From Gemmatimonadota bacterium (GTDB lineage: Bacteria; Gemmatimonadota; Gemmatimonadetes; Longimicrobiales; Gaopeijiaceae), in NCBI GenBank assembly GCA_022826005.1, contig JAJDVT010000086.1:29768-93767 (forward strand): a stretch of DNA of 64,000 bases, read 5' to 3'. The notes under the pieces were generated by a model. It saw nothing but the letters and a program-made list of their open reading frames with translations. It was not told the DNA's origin and made no database searches. Position 1 is the first letter of the stretch; each line of letters starts with the position of its first letter. The translations under genes were made by a program, and so were the position numbers. Positions 16,011 through 24,406 of this stretch are shown piece after piece.

Positions 16011-16849
16011 GTCTGGTCCCTCGCGCGCTGTTCTTCCAGCAGTTCGGCCACCGCCTCGATCATCCCGTCCTTTCGCTTGCCCACGAAGCGGACGACGCCA
16101 TCGGCGTCCAGGATGAAGGTGCTCGGCCACGCCCACACGTCCCAGGCCCGCGAGATGGGGCCGGAGGGCGAACCGTCCCACCAGGCTCGGTACGGTGGCG
16201 CTTCCCCCGAGGCTTTCGCCTCCCGTATCGTCTCCAGCTTCGAGTCGCTGTTGACCCCGAGCAGGACGACGTTCTCGTCCTTGTAGGTCTCCATCAGCTT
16301 GTTCTGGTAGGGATACTCGGCGCGGCAGGGCCCGCACCACTCGCCGGAGAAGACCAGCACGACAATGTTGCCCCGGTAGTCCGTGAGCTCGAACTCGACG
16401 CCTTCCGTGTCGGTGCCGGCGATGTTCTGCGCGACTGCGCCCGGCGTGAGCGTCAACAGGCGCCGCTGCTTGTCGATCATCTCGGCGGACCGGGGATGTT
16501 CCTCCTTCACTTCATCCAGGTAGGCGCTGACGGTCGCAACCTGTTCCGGGGTCACCTGTCCCCGCCGGAGTGCCCAGCGCAGGCCCCCGATGTAGCGGGT
16601 CGCTTCGGTCCTGGTGAGCTGGTCGGGCTCGGGGGGATTCAGCAGCGAGTCCAGCCGCGCGATCAACTGGTCCACCTGGGCGTCCTCCAGCGGGGCGCCG
16701 GTGGGGTGATCCGAGACGATGTCGCGAAACTCGTCGCGCGCAGGGCTGGAGGCCATTCCATCGAGCAGATAGGCTACGTCGAAGCCGCAAGCAGCCACGG
16801 CGCAGATGGAGAGGAGGGAAAACCACTTCGCGAGCGTTCTCTTGTTCAT
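16007..16849 (-). CDS. TlpA-like thioredoxin lipoprotein with one helical repeat (array copy 8)
   Basis: Lipoprotein of 280 residues with the lipobox AVAAC (Cys21). One helical module (about 53-132, GAPLEDAQVDQLIARLD start) precedes the thioredoxin domain, which has WCGPC at Cys172/Cys175 and the cis-Pro loop AWPSTFIL. It is the first gene of the second array run; a possible terminator hairpin and 166 bp separate it from the gamma-glutamyltransferase gene upstream. The start at 16849 follows GGAAGG by about 10 nt and gives a clean signal peptide; the frame upstream does not. Its stop overlaps the next gene's ATG. Confidence 0.84.
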   Translation of the reverse strand: MNKRTLAKWFSLLSICAVAACGFDVAYLLDGMASSPARDEFRDIVSDHPTGAPLEDAQVDQLIARLDSLLNPPEPDQLTRTEATRYIGGLRWALRRGQVTPEQVATVSAYLDEVKEEHPRSAEMIDKQRRLLTLTPGAVAQNIAGTDTEGVEFELTDYRGNIVVLVFSGEWCGPCRAEYPYQNKLMETYKDENVVLLGVNSDSKLETIREAKASGEAPPYRAWWDGSPSGPISRAWDVWAWPSTFILDADGVVRFVGKRKDGMIEAVAELLEEQRARDQT

Positions 16850-16910
16850 GGGGACCGGCCTTCCATCACCTGGAGGTTCTGCGCATCTGTCCAACAAATC
16901 TGACGAGAAT

Positions 16911-16937
16911 CGGGCCCGGAAGGTTTTCCGGCCCGGG
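16911..16937 (-). terminator. Hairpin between ggt and the second thioredoxin run
   Basis: GGGCCCGGAA and TTCCGGCCC pair around a short loop with one bulged base, about 80 bp after the ggt stop. On the minus strand a moderately T-rich stretch follows. A rho-independent terminator of ggt is plausible, leaving the thioredoxin run with its own promoter in the remaining 60 bp. Confidence 0.4.
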
Positions 16938-17015
16938 TACGTCTCGGTGCCGGGCGGCATCCGCGCCGTGTCGGCATCGCCCGTATCGCGGCCCTCGGCG
17001 TCCAGCCGCCTCGCC

Positions 17016-18860
17016 TCACCAGGCGATCGCGTAGGCCTCGCGCCGCGGATCCGAAGCGGCAGTGAGCGTGCCGTCCCGGTCGCGAAGGATCATCTGCGCG
17101 CCGCCGAAGGTTGCCGTCCATCCGTGTACTACGTCCACGTCGTGGCCAAGCTGCACGAGTTCGTCGAGGACGGCGGCCGGAAAGCGGTCCTCGAAGGCGA
17201 CCCGCAGTCCGTTGTAGCTGCGGAAACGGGGCGCTTCGATGGCGGCCTGGGGCGTCATGCCGAAGTGCACCAGGTTGTTCACGATCTGGAGCAGGCTCTG
17301 CGGCTGGCTGTCGCCGCCGGGCGTGCCCAGGGTGAAGGCGAAGGTGCCGTCGGTATGGAGTGCCATCATGGGGGTCAGCGTGTGATAGGGGCGCTTGCCG
17401 GGCGCGATGATGTTCGGATGTCCCGGTTCCAGGTTGAAGAGGGCGCCGCGGTTGTGGAGCACGACGCCGGTTTCGGGCTCGAGCAGGCCGGAGCCGAAGC
17501 CGGCGAAGAGGCTCTGAATCCAGCTGACGGCGTTTCCCCACCGGTCGACGGCCGTCAGGTAGACGGTGTCGCCGGAGTCGTCGCGGGGTTCGTTGGCGGT
17601 GGCGTCGGCCAGGAGTGCCGGAGCCCATGTCGTCCCTGGACTGGCGGCCATGCGCGTCGGGGCCGCGGATGTGCGTAAACCGGCGGTCATCTGAGCCCGC
17701 ACCCCCGGTTCGCGTGCTTCGGCGGCGGCGCTCGGGTCGACCATGGCAGCCCGGCGGGCGAGATAGGCCGGGTCCAGCAGGTTGCCGATGGGGATGTCCG
17801 TGAACTCGGGGTCGGCCGCCCACTGGTCGCGGTCCGCAAAGGCGAGCTTCTTCATCTCGATGAGCGTGTGCAGGTAGGCTGCGCTGCCCGGCCCCATCGC
17901 CTTCAGGTCGAAGGCCCTGGCCATCTCGAAGAGCTGCAGCTGCGCGACCCCCTGGGTGTTGGGCGGGAGGACGAGCATGGTGTAGTCCGCGTAGCTGCTG
18001 CGCAGGGGCTCCACCCAGGTGGTGGTGTGCGCGGCCAGGTCGGGGGCGCGCAGGTAGCCGCCCTCCGCCTCGACGAAGGCGGCGAGCCGGTCGGCGACGG
18101 CACCTTCGTAGAAGCCCGTCTTGCCGTCCCGTGCGATACGCTCGAGGGTGGCCGCGAGCGCCGGGTTGCGGAGGAGGCTGCCGGTGGGGGGTGGCTCGCC
18201 GCCGGGCAGATAGAGCGCCCGGGCGTGGTCGTTCAGCCCACCGGAGGAGGACTCGATGTCGCTGGCCAGCCGGGTGGAGACCGGGAAGCCGTCCCGCGCG
18301 TAGCCGATGGCCGGTTTGAGAATCTCTTCGCGGGACATGGTGCCGAAGCGGTCGAGGGCGTCCACCCAGGCAGCGACGGCCCCGGGCACCGAGACCGAGA
18401 GCGGACCGTTGCCGGGCATGCGTTCGATGCCGCGTTCCGCGAACAGCTCCTGTGTCGCCAGTGCGCCCGCCCTGCCGCTGCCGTTCAACGCGTAGACATT
18501 GCCCGTGGCGGCCTCGTAGTAGAGGGCGAAGGCGTCGCCTCCCACGCCGTTCATGTGCGGGCGCACGACGGCCAGGACCCCGGCCATGGCGATGGCTGCG
18601 TCCACGGCGTTGCCCCCCCGGCGCAGCACCTCGTGGCCTGCGGCGGCTGCGAGCGGGTGCCCCGCGGAGACCGCGCCGGCGACCCCTCGCACGTCTGGAC
18701 GGTTGGTCGGCGGGAAGACGGTGGCCGTTGAACCGGTGACTTCCGCGGCGGAGCGGGCCGAGTCGGGGGACGCCGCGCAGGCGGCGGACAGGAGGAGGAA
18801 GGCGGACAGCAGGACAGCGGGAGCGGACGAGGGACTGAGCAGCCCAGGAGAGAGGTCCAT
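17016..18860 (-). CDS. ggt: Gamma-glutamyltransferase (glutathione hydrolase family)
   Basis: Cleaves gamma-glutamyl bonds of glutathione and related thiols in the periplasm. It has 614 residues and an N-terminal signal ending LLSAACAAS, possibly a lipoprotein with Cys28. The conserved N-terminal block is RGGNAVDAAIAMA (about 81-93) and HMNGVGGDAF (about 102-111). The autoprocessing nucleophile is Thr432 in SGDTVYLT, the start of the small subunit, followed by VSWIQSLF and a C-terminal GGDSQPQ block. The length fits the family. Its place next to a thiol-redox array suggests a role in low-molecular-weight thiol turnover, which is inference. Confidence 0.93.
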   Translation of the reverse strand: MDLSPGLLSPSSAPAVLLSAFLLLSAACAASPDSARSAAEVTGSTATVFPPTNRPDVRGVAGAVSAGHPLAAAAGHEVLRRGGNAVDAAIAMAGVLAVVRPHMNGVGGDAFALYYEAATGNVYALNGSGRAGALATQELFAERGIERMPGNGPLSVSVPGAVAAWVDALDRFGTMSREEILKPAIGYARDGFPVSTRLASDIESSSGGLNDHARALYLPGGEPPPTGSLLRNPALAATLERIARDGKTGFYEGAVADRLAAFVEAEGGYLRAPDLAAHTTTWVEPLRSSYADYTMLVLPPNTQGVAQLQLFEMARAFDLKAMGPGSAAYLHTLIEMKKLAFADRDQWAADPEFTDIPIGNLLDPAYLARRAAMVDPSAAAEAREPGVRAQMTAGLRTSAAPTRMAASPGTTWAPALLADATANEPRDDSGDTVYLTAVDRWGNAVSWIQSLFAGFGSGLLEPETGVVLHNRGALFNLEPGHPNIIAPGKRPYHTLTPMMALHTDGTFAFTLGTPGGDSQPQSLLQIVNNLVHFGMTPQAAIEAPRFRSYNGLRVAFEDRFPAAVLDELVQLGHDVDVVHGWTATFGGAQMILRDRDGTLTAASDPRREAYAIAW

Positions 18861-19068
18861 TGTCGTGTTCCAGTTGCGGTTGGGGGTGGGGACCGGTGTC
18901 GGGACGACATGAGGATGGTTCGGTGGGGTGAATCGCGCCAGTGGGGTGAAACCGGCTGGAACACCAGGCCTGTGCCGGGTTATCAGCCATGCAGCAGGAG
19001 GGACGCACCGGCAAACGAGGGACGTCCTCGGGGGAGTAGATCAAGATGAATCAGGACGAGAGAAGGGA

Positions 19069-19590
19069 ATGCTCGGCAACGCAAGTGAGCCCACGATGCT
19101 GATCGCATTTGGCACAAGCATGATGGGAAGTACCGAACACGTGCGCACCCTGGCGCGGCTCATCGGCCCCGAGGCGGGTTCGCTCGAGGAATATGTGCCC
19201 GCGCCCCGCGATCCCACCCGGCTGACCATGGACGTGATCACGGGTGAGACACCGGACCACGAGGAGATCGTCGTCTACCGGTACAGCATGCCGCTCTCGC
19301 GGCTGGCCTTCTACGACGGACCCGTGACCTTCCGCAGGTTCCGCGTGGCGGCGGGCGGTGCGCGGCTGGTGTCCGAGGAGGAACGCTCGCGCGACGAAAT
19401 CGCACGGCTGCGGTTCGCGGGGCGCGAGCACGCCCGGGCCCGTATCGCCAGGGAGTACGGCGACGACTGGGAGAGGCAGATTACCCGGATCGTGGAGGCC
19501 GAGGACGAGGGCGCGTGTCCGCGGTGCCAGGAGGGTGGCGCCGAGCCAGAGTCCACCGTCTCGCCGAGGTCAGAGCCGCGGAAGCGGTAA
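19069..19590 (+). CDS. Hypothetical protein with gamma-glutamylcyclotransferase-like features, unproven
   Basis: Not confidently recognised. The product has about 173 residues, soluble, with MLIAFGTSMMGS near the start and a YRYSMPLSRLAFYDGPVTFRRFRV segment within its middle third that reads as beta strands; the C-terminal third is charged and ends CPRCQEGG and a Ser/Arg tail. The start is uncertain: ATG 19069 has AGAAGG only 2 nt away, and ATG 19096 follows a weak GTGAG. The 3' end overlaps the convergent VanZ-like gene by 110 bp, so the tail may be shorter than shown. The name reflects only a loose resemblance in pattern; treat the function as unknown. Confidence 0.5.
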   Translation: MLGNASEPTMLIAFGTSMMGSTEHVRTLARLIGPEAGSLEEYVPAPRDPTRLTMDVITGETPDHEEIVVYRYSMPLSRLAFYDGPVTFRRFRVAAGGARLVSEEERSRDEIARLRFAGREHARARIAREYGDDWERQITRIVEAEDEGACPRCQEGGAEPESTVSPRSEPRKR

Positions 19591-20107
19591 CCGCCATTAC
19601 ACCGGCCAGCACATTGAACAGCATGTCGACCGGGTCGAACGTCCGGCTCGGCACCAGGAGCTGGAGACCCTCGTCGAACACGCCCAGGAGGCCGGTCAGC
19701 AGCACGGTGAGCAGAGCGGGGACGGGCACCCGGCGCCCCTGGCCGGCGCGCTCCCGGAGGGCCTCGTAGATACAGACCGCCACCACGCCGTACTCGATCA
19801 GGTGCGAGCGCTCGGTAGGAATCGACATCCTGACGAACACCAGCAGGTAGGCTGCGACGATCCCCACCGCTACCCCCCACTCGGCCACGCTGGGCCGCGC
19901 GGCCAGTCCCTGGGTCACGACGGTGATCAGGACCATGAAGCAGCAGGCGAGGAAGAGCCAGACCCCCAGGCCGGCGTCCCCCAGCTGCTCCGCCAGGGTC
20001 CGTGCGAGCCCCATGGTCGAGTAGATTGCGACGACCACGGCCAGCACGCACAGCCAGAGGCGGCGTTCGCGGGCGGAGGAGAAGAGGGGGGACGAAAAAG
20101 GGGGCAT
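19481..20107 (-). CDS. VanZ-like family membrane protein
   Basis: About 208 residues with five predicted membrane helices (starts near RLWLCVLAVVVAIYS) and the VanZ-type signature ERSHLIEYGVVAVCIYEALR, followed by FDEGLQLLVPSRTFDPVDML. This last motif (D-E-x-x-Q, R-x-x-D-x-x-D) is typical of VanZ-like proteins, which in enterococci affect teicoplanin resistance; the general role is unknown. The ATG at 20107 is chosen, although a TTG lies 9 bp earlier; neither has a good ribosome binding site. The Arg/Pro-rich C-terminus overlaps the convergent gene on the plus strand. Confidence 0.75.
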   Translation of the reverse strand: MPPFSSPLFSSARERRLWLCVLAVVVAIYSTMGLARTLAEQLGDAGLGVWLFLACCFMVLITVVTQGLAARPSVAEWGVAVGIVAAYLLVFVRMSIPTERSHLIEYGVVAVCIYEALRERAGQGRRVPVPALLTVLLTGLLGVFDEGLQLLVPSRTFDPVDMLFNVLAGVMAVTASAALTSARRWTLARRHPPGTADTRPRPRPPRSG

Positions 20108-20297
20108 GCGGAACAAGGTGGCGAAGGGGCGGCCTGCGGGACAGCCCGACCGCAGGGGCCGTCAGGTGTGAGCAGATTGCCGTGACACGGTCACCGGATT
20201 TCGGCGCCGGTGCCGCGTTGCGCGGGAGATTCACCCCGCACTATCGTATCAGTGCAGGCCGAAGACCGGTTTTCTCGGCCCCCGAAGGAGGATCTCG

Positions 20298-20966
20298 ATG
20301 CCGATATTCGCAGCCGCACTGCTTATCGTCTCCCTTGGTGTTCTCCCCGCCGGCGTTGTCGAGCCTTCGCCCGCGGAGTTGAAATGCCCATCGAGAGGGG
20401 GACCCCCGGAGATGCCGGTATCGGTCATCCTGCTTGACAATGAAGTGTTCGATGGCAATCCCGAGGAACTGGCGTGGGGTCCGGGCGGAACGAGAGTGAA
20501 AGTGAACAACCCGGTCGCGGTTCATTCGCTGGTGGTCGTTTGCTGGCGCTGGGTCGAGGCCAACTATGGAGTCCGGGTCCGTTCGGGGGCCAGCTACATG
20601 CTGACCAAGGACTGGGTCGAACGAACACGGCACGAGCGGATCGCGGTGCTGGAGACTGTGGCCGCTGCCCAGGACCGGTATCGGGACCTTACCGGAGAGT
20701 ATGCCGCCAGCGTCGCCGACCTGCCGGGTTTCGGTGCATTCTCCGACTACGGCCTCCCGGCCCACCTGCAACTCGACCTGACCCGCACCGAGGACGGTTG
20801 GGCGGCCAGGCTGGTCGCGAAGAAGAGCTGGACATCCGGTCCCTACACCCGGATGTCGCCGGTTTACGATTGCATGGCCTACGCGGGGACGGTGCCTGCC
20901 GGGTGGGAGGCGATCTGGGCGGATGAGGAGGTGACTCCGGTTGACGGGACGCCTTTCTGCGTATAG
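20298..20966 (+). CDS. Secreted hypothetical protein, first copy of a duplicated family
   Basis: A 222-residue protein with a clear signal peptide (about 2-20, ending LPAGVVE). The middle contains CWRWVEANYG, the helix RIAVLETVAAAQDRYRDLTG and the block FSDYGLPAHLQL, which resembles a pilin-like or secretin-substrate fold in its AAQDRYRxxxGxYA pattern, as in type II secretion pseudopilins (weak similarity). Two or three cysteines near the C-terminus could form a disulfide. GGAGG 6 nt before the ATG fixes the start. A shorter paralogue lies at 22835-23293. The next gene starts 26 bp before this one ends. Confidence 0.72.
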   Translation: MPIFAAALLIVSLGVLPAGVVEPSPAELKCPSRGGPPEMPVSVILLDNEVFDGNPEELAWGPGGTRVKVNNPVAVHSLVVVCWRWVEANYGVRVRSGASYMLTKDWVERTRHERIAVLETVAAAQDRYRDLTGEYAASVADLPGFGAFSDYGLPAHLQLDLTRTEDGWAARLVAKKSWTSGPYTRMSPVYDCMAYAGTVPAGWEAIWADEEVTPVDGTPFCV

Positions 20967-21894
20967 CGTCCGCGGAATAGGTCCCTTCTTGGCCATCGGT
21001 TTACGCGAATTGGCCGAGGCCGGTGCCGGATTCGGCGTCGCCAACATGGTGGCGCCCCTGCGGCGGGTCGCGATGCGGCGCCCCGGGCGGGCGACATGCG
21101 ATGCCGATCCGGCGATCTGGCACTACGCGGGACCGCTGGACGCCCGGCGGCTGAAGCGCCAGTACGACCGGTTTGCCGAATGCGTAGCCGAATCCGGTGC
21201 CCGGCTGGAGTGGATCCCCGAGCGGGACGATGGCCTCGCCGATTCGATCTTCGTATTCGATCCCTCCTTCATGACGCCGCGCGGCGCGATCCTGCTCCGC
21301 CCGGGCAAGGTCCTGCGCCGCCCGGAGGTCGCGCTGCACGAGGAGCTCTACCTGCGGTTGGGCGTGCCGGTGCTGGGCGCCGTCGAGCCACCCGGCGTCG
21401 CAGAGGGCGGGGACCTGCTCTGGCTGGACGAGGGCACGCTGGCGGCGGGCCGGACCTTCCGCACCAACCAGGCGGGGATCGACCAGATCGGCCGACTGCT
21501 GTCCCCCCTGGGCGTCCGGGTGCATGCGTTCGACCTGCCCGTGTGGAAGGGGAGCGCCGCCTGCCTGCACCTGTTGTCGGTCGTCAGTCCGCTGGACCGC
21601 GATCTGGCGCTGGTCTATCCGCGACTGCTCCCGGTCGCCCTGCTGAGCCTGATGCAGGAGATGGGGATCCGGTGCCTGGAAGCGGGCGACGACGAGTTCG
21701 CGACCTCGGGCGGGATGAATCTGAACGTGCTCGCTACCGCACCCCGCCGGTGCATCGCGGTGGGCGGATTCCCGAAGACGCTGCGGCTCATGCGGGACGC
21801 CGGCTGCGAAGTCACCTGCTTCGACGCGGATGCGCTCTGCATCCCCTGTGAGGGTGGGCCGACCTGCATGACGCTGCCGATCCGGCGGGGGTAG
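20941..21894 (+). CDS. DDAH/amidinotransferase-superfamily hydrolase
   Basis: Guanidino-modifying enzyme of the dimethylarginine dimethylaminohydrolase type, 317 residues. After an N-terminal MVAPLRRVAMRRP block it has the substrate-binding acidic residues (IFVFDP and AEGGDLLWL), His210 in ACLHLLSV, and the catalytic Cys309 in GGPTCMTLP near the C-terminus, in the expected order for the family. The TTG start at 20941 has GAGGAGG 9 nt upstream and overlaps the preceding gene by 26 bp; ATG 21046 is an alternative that would remove the first part of the conserved region. Substrate could be methylated arginine or ornithine-type amidines; not decided by sequence. Confidence 0.85.
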   Translation: MTGRLSAYSVRGIGPFLAIGLRELAEAGAGFGVANMVAPLRRVAMRRPGRATCDADPAIWHYAGPLDARRLKRQYDRFAECVAESGARLEWIPERDDGLADSIFVFDPSFMTPRGAILLRPGKVLRRPEVALHEELYLRLGVPVLGAVEPPGVAEGGDLLWLDEGTLAAGRTFRTNQAGIDQIGRLLSPLGVRVHAFDLPVWKGSAACLHLLSVVSPLDRDLALVYPRLLPVALLSLMQEMGIRCLEAGDDEFATSGGMNLNVLATAPRRCIAVGGFPKTLRLMRDAGCEVTCFDADALCIPCEGGPTCMTLPIRRG

Positions 21895-21913
21895 CAGGGA
21901 TCGTCTCCCCGAT

Positions 21914-22558
21914 TTACGGTTCGCTCTCCTTGTGGCGTGGTGCGAATCGCACGAGTAGCCCGCCGACCACCGAGGTCACGAACCAGATGGCGGAGATCAC
22001 CCCGATCAAATCGTCAGCGAAAACGTACAGGTCGGTGGCCACGGCTCCAACCGCGGTTCCGAGCCAAAGCGTGAAGTTCTGAAGCTGGAAGTCGAGCTGG
22101 GCTCCCCGCTTTATGCAATCGACGGTGCGCACGATGAGGTAGACCGCGGTCCCGACGAGGCCCAACCCGGCCAGGATCGCCAAGGCCCCCGGGTCTCCCG
22201 GATAAGCGCCCGGAAACACACCCGGGATCATGCCGCCCGCGAACCCGGCGAAAGCGCCGATGAAGCCCAGCGCGAACCCGATCGAGCCGCCTGTCCCTAT
22301 TCGCCAGGGCGAGAGGGAAGGTGCCTTCCTGGCCGGGGCTCCGGGTGACGCTGCCGGCGCGGGTTTCGGGTCGGGATCCTCGTCCGCCAGGACCAGGCGC
22401 AGCGCCTTTTCGGTGGCGTCGGGGTCGATGCCCGCCTCGTCGGCTATGTGGCGCAGCTCATCCACGGTCAGAGAGTCACCCTTGGCATCGATCTCCGCCG
22501 CCCGCTGCAAGACGAGCGAGACCTGCGAAGCGGAAAGTCTCGTCGGAAGGTCGGTCAT
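21914..22558 (-). CDS. Membrane protein with N-terminal helical regulatory-like domain (paralogue 1)
   Basis: A 214-residue protein of a family with three members here. The N-terminal 50 residues (SQVSLVLQRAAEIDAKGDSL, then TVDELRHIADEAGIDPDA) form a conserved helical domain of the type seen in many proteins as ELxxIAxExGIDPxxVxxAL. A Pro/Ala linker, two membrane helices, the conserved amphipathic segment AQLDFQLQNFTLWLGTAVG and two further helices follow. The start at 22558 has TGGAGG 4-5 nt upstream. The function is unknown. It converges on the DDAH-like gene with a 19-bp gap. Confidence 0.75.
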   Translation of the reverse strand: MTDLPTRLSASQVSLVLQRAAEIDAKGDSLTVDELRHIADEAGIDPDATEKALRLVLADEDPDPKPAPAASPGAPARKAPSLSPWRIGTGGSIGFALGFIGAFAGFAGGMIPGVFPGAYPGDPGALAILAGLGLVGTAVYLIVRTVDCIKRGAQLDFQLQNFTLWLGTAVGAVATDLYVFADDLIGVISAIWFVTSVVGGLLVRFAPRHKESEP

Positions 22559-22834
22559 GGAACCTCCAGATCCCGGGTGACTTCGGCATGGCCGGTGCGC
22601 CCCGCGGAGGACGGCGGGGAGCCAATCGTAGCGGAAGTTCAGGTGCGGTGCCATTCGGACACCCCGGCCGCCAGCCCGCGCGTGTACTTGCGCTCGTGTG
22701 CACACACCTGTTCCAGTCCGGCAGTCTCCGGCCCGACGGACGACGCTCTCGTTGCGCCTTTGGAGTCCGCCGATTCCCGCGATTCCGGCCAGTGCGGGCG
22801 CCCCTCGACCCATCCTGCTCCGGAGGACGACAAG

Positions 22835-23293
22835 GTGATCGAGGTTGACCCGGAGGAGCTGGATCTCGACGACTACGGCAAGGAAAGCCCCTTGCAGTTC
22901 TTTGATTTCGTGTGCTGGCGATGGCTGGAAGAGCACTTTGACTACCGGGCGAGCCATGGCGCCGTCTACGTCCTTACCGAGGTGGGCGGCGCGAGTCATG
23001 AGGCAGGCCGGATCGCGGTGCTCGAGGCGGTTGTCGCCGCGCAGGACCGATATCGGAAACAACACGGGGAGTATGCGTCCGTGGCCGAGGATCTGGCGGG
23101 AATGGAGAGCCTCGGCGAATACGGTCTGCCCTCGTACCTTGAGCTCGCACTCACCGTGACCGGGGACGGCTGGGCGGCTCTGGTGGGCAACAGAGGTGTA
23201 GGGCGACAGTATGGGAAACGCCCGTTGAAGCTTACCGACTCCGGGTGCCGGGCGTTCGTGGGGAATCCACGTTTCCGCTCCGCCGATCTGTAA
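22835..23293 (+). CDS. Hypothetical protein, second, 5'-shortened copy of the duplicated family
   Basis: About 152 residues, paralogous to the protein at 20298-20966: shared CWRWLEEHFDYR, RIAVLEAVVAAQDRYRKQHG and LGEYGLPSYLEL blocks. The GTG at 22835 has GGAGG 8 nt upstream and gives a protein without a signal peptide. DNA similarity to the first copy continues upstream of this GTG (an ATCCTGCT block) but in a different frame, so the 5' part may have been lost through a frameshift. The frame stays open to 22448 but upstream sequence overlaps the divergent membrane gene and shows no signal peptide. Confidence 0.62.
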   Translation: MIEVDPEELDLDDYGKESPLQFFDFVCWRWLEEHFDYRASHGAVYVLTEVGGASHEAGRIAVLEAVVAAQDRYRKQHGEYASVAEDLAGMESLGEYGLPSYLELALTVTGDGWAALVGNRGVGRQYGKRPLKLTDSGCRAFVGNPRFRSADL

Positions 23294-23354
23294 CCCCTAC
23301 CGGCCATTCGCCGTATGGACCAGTCGCGGCCACACACCACCCAGGAGAAGCGGA

Positions 23355-23633
23355 ATGGATCTGAATGCACTCGCAGGTCTGCTGATCCCGATCACCATTG
23401 TCCTCACGACCGGTGGCGTACTGGTGCTGCGCCCCATCGCCAAGCGCCTCGGGGTGCTTCTGGAGGTGATGGCCAAGGAGAAAACGCAGCCGCCCCCCGA
23501 AGACCTGCGCCGCCTTCACCAGGCGATCGACACGATGAACGAGCGGCTGACACTCATCGAGGAGAGGCAGGACTTCACCGAGCGGCTGATCGGCCGGGGA
23601 GGTTCCGGGAGCACCGGGGAAACGAACGAGTAG
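23355..23633 (+). CDS. Small single-span membrane protein with coiled-coil tail
   Basis: A 92-residue protein with one N-terminal membrane helix (LAGLLIPITIVLTTGGVLVL) and a charged helical tail with LRRLHQAIDTMNERLTLIEE-like heptads, suggesting a coiled coil. The tail ends Gly/Ser-rich. AGGAG 7 nt before the ATG supports the start. Such proteins are often found as small scaffold or phage-shock-like membrane factors; no family is recognised. It lies between the second hypothetical copy and the second membrane paralogue, with which it converges. Confidence 0.72.
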   Translation: MDLNALAGLLIPITIVLTTGGVLVLRPIAKRLGVLLEVMAKEKTQPPPEDLRRLHQAIDTMNERLTLIEERQDFTERLIGRGGSGSTGETNE

Positions 23634-23696
23634 CGGCGGCACGGGACTGTCCGCCCAATCCGGGGGGAAGTGAAGCCGGGCTTCCTTCCGGCCTCC

Positions 23697-24296
23697 CTAT
23701 TTTTCTTCCAGCTGCTCGTCTTGTGGCCCGAACTTGATGATCATTCCGCCGACGACTGCGGCAACCAGCCAAATGAGCACCGCCATGCCGATGGCGTCGT
23801 CGCCCAGAATCGGGAAAGTGCCGGAGAGGCCCACCGCCATTCCGAACCAAAGTGCGAGATTCTGCACCTGGAAATCGAGTTGGGCGTTCCGCTTCATGCT
23901 CTGGATGGCGCGCCACATGAGGTAGCCGATGGTTCCGGAGAGAGCGGCCAGACCCAACAGGTTTGGCGACGTTAGCGGTGTCAGTATGTTGCCCAGGCCG
24001 ATCAGAAACCCCGTGGCCAATCCTACCGCACCGCCTGCCATGATACGTCGGGGAGATGGGGGAGCGGCGGCGGCCGCGATCTCCGGAGTGCACGCCATGG
24101 CCGGCTGGAGGCCGGAACCCTGTTCAAAGAGTTCCCGGAGCGCATAATCGGTCGCCTCCTCGCCGATACCCGCCTCGACCGCGATGAGGCGCAGCTCCTC
24201 GATGCTCAGCGAGCCCCCCGCGGCGTCGATTTCCGCCGCTCGCTGCAGGACCAGGGAAACCTGGGATTCGGGAATCTTCGCGGGCACGTCGGTCAT
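23697..24296 (-). CDS. Membrane protein with N-terminal helical regulatory-like domain (paralogue 2)
   Basis: A 199-residue paralogue of the gene at 21914-22558. It shares SQVSLVLQRAAEIDA and the GIGEEATDYALRELFEQ variant of the helical domain, then four predicted membrane helices around AQLDFQVQNLALWFGMAVG. The charged C-terminus is FGPQDEQLEEK. GGAGG 8 nt before the ATG at 24296 fixes the start. Its neighbour on the plus strand converges with it at 23633. The function is unknown; the shared N-terminal domain suggests a conserved regulatory role (inference). Confidence 0.75.
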   Translation of the reverse strand: MTDVPAKIPESQVSLVLQRAAEIDAAGGSLSIEELRLIAVEAGIGEEATDYALRELFEQGSGLQPAMACTPEIAAAAAPPSPRRIMAGGAVGLATGFLIGLGNILTPLTSPNLLGLAALSGTIGYLMWRAIQSMKRNAQLDFQVQNLALWFGMAVGLSGTFPILGDDAIGMAVLIWLVAAVVGGMIIKFGPQDEQLEEK

Positions 24297-24406
24297 GCGT
24301 TGCACCTCCCGGAAAACTATCGTGACCCTCGCGGGAACTTAACACGGACCTCTCCATCGACCAATAGTGTTTCGACGGGGTCGGGAGCCCGCGGCGTGGT
24401 TAGCCG

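Noticed and set aside
37..16849. Reading the thioredoxin cluster as a cytochrome c maturation operon
   Set aside because: CcmF, CcmH, ResB or apocytochrome genes are absent; only thioredoxins, DsbD parts and a redoxin are present.
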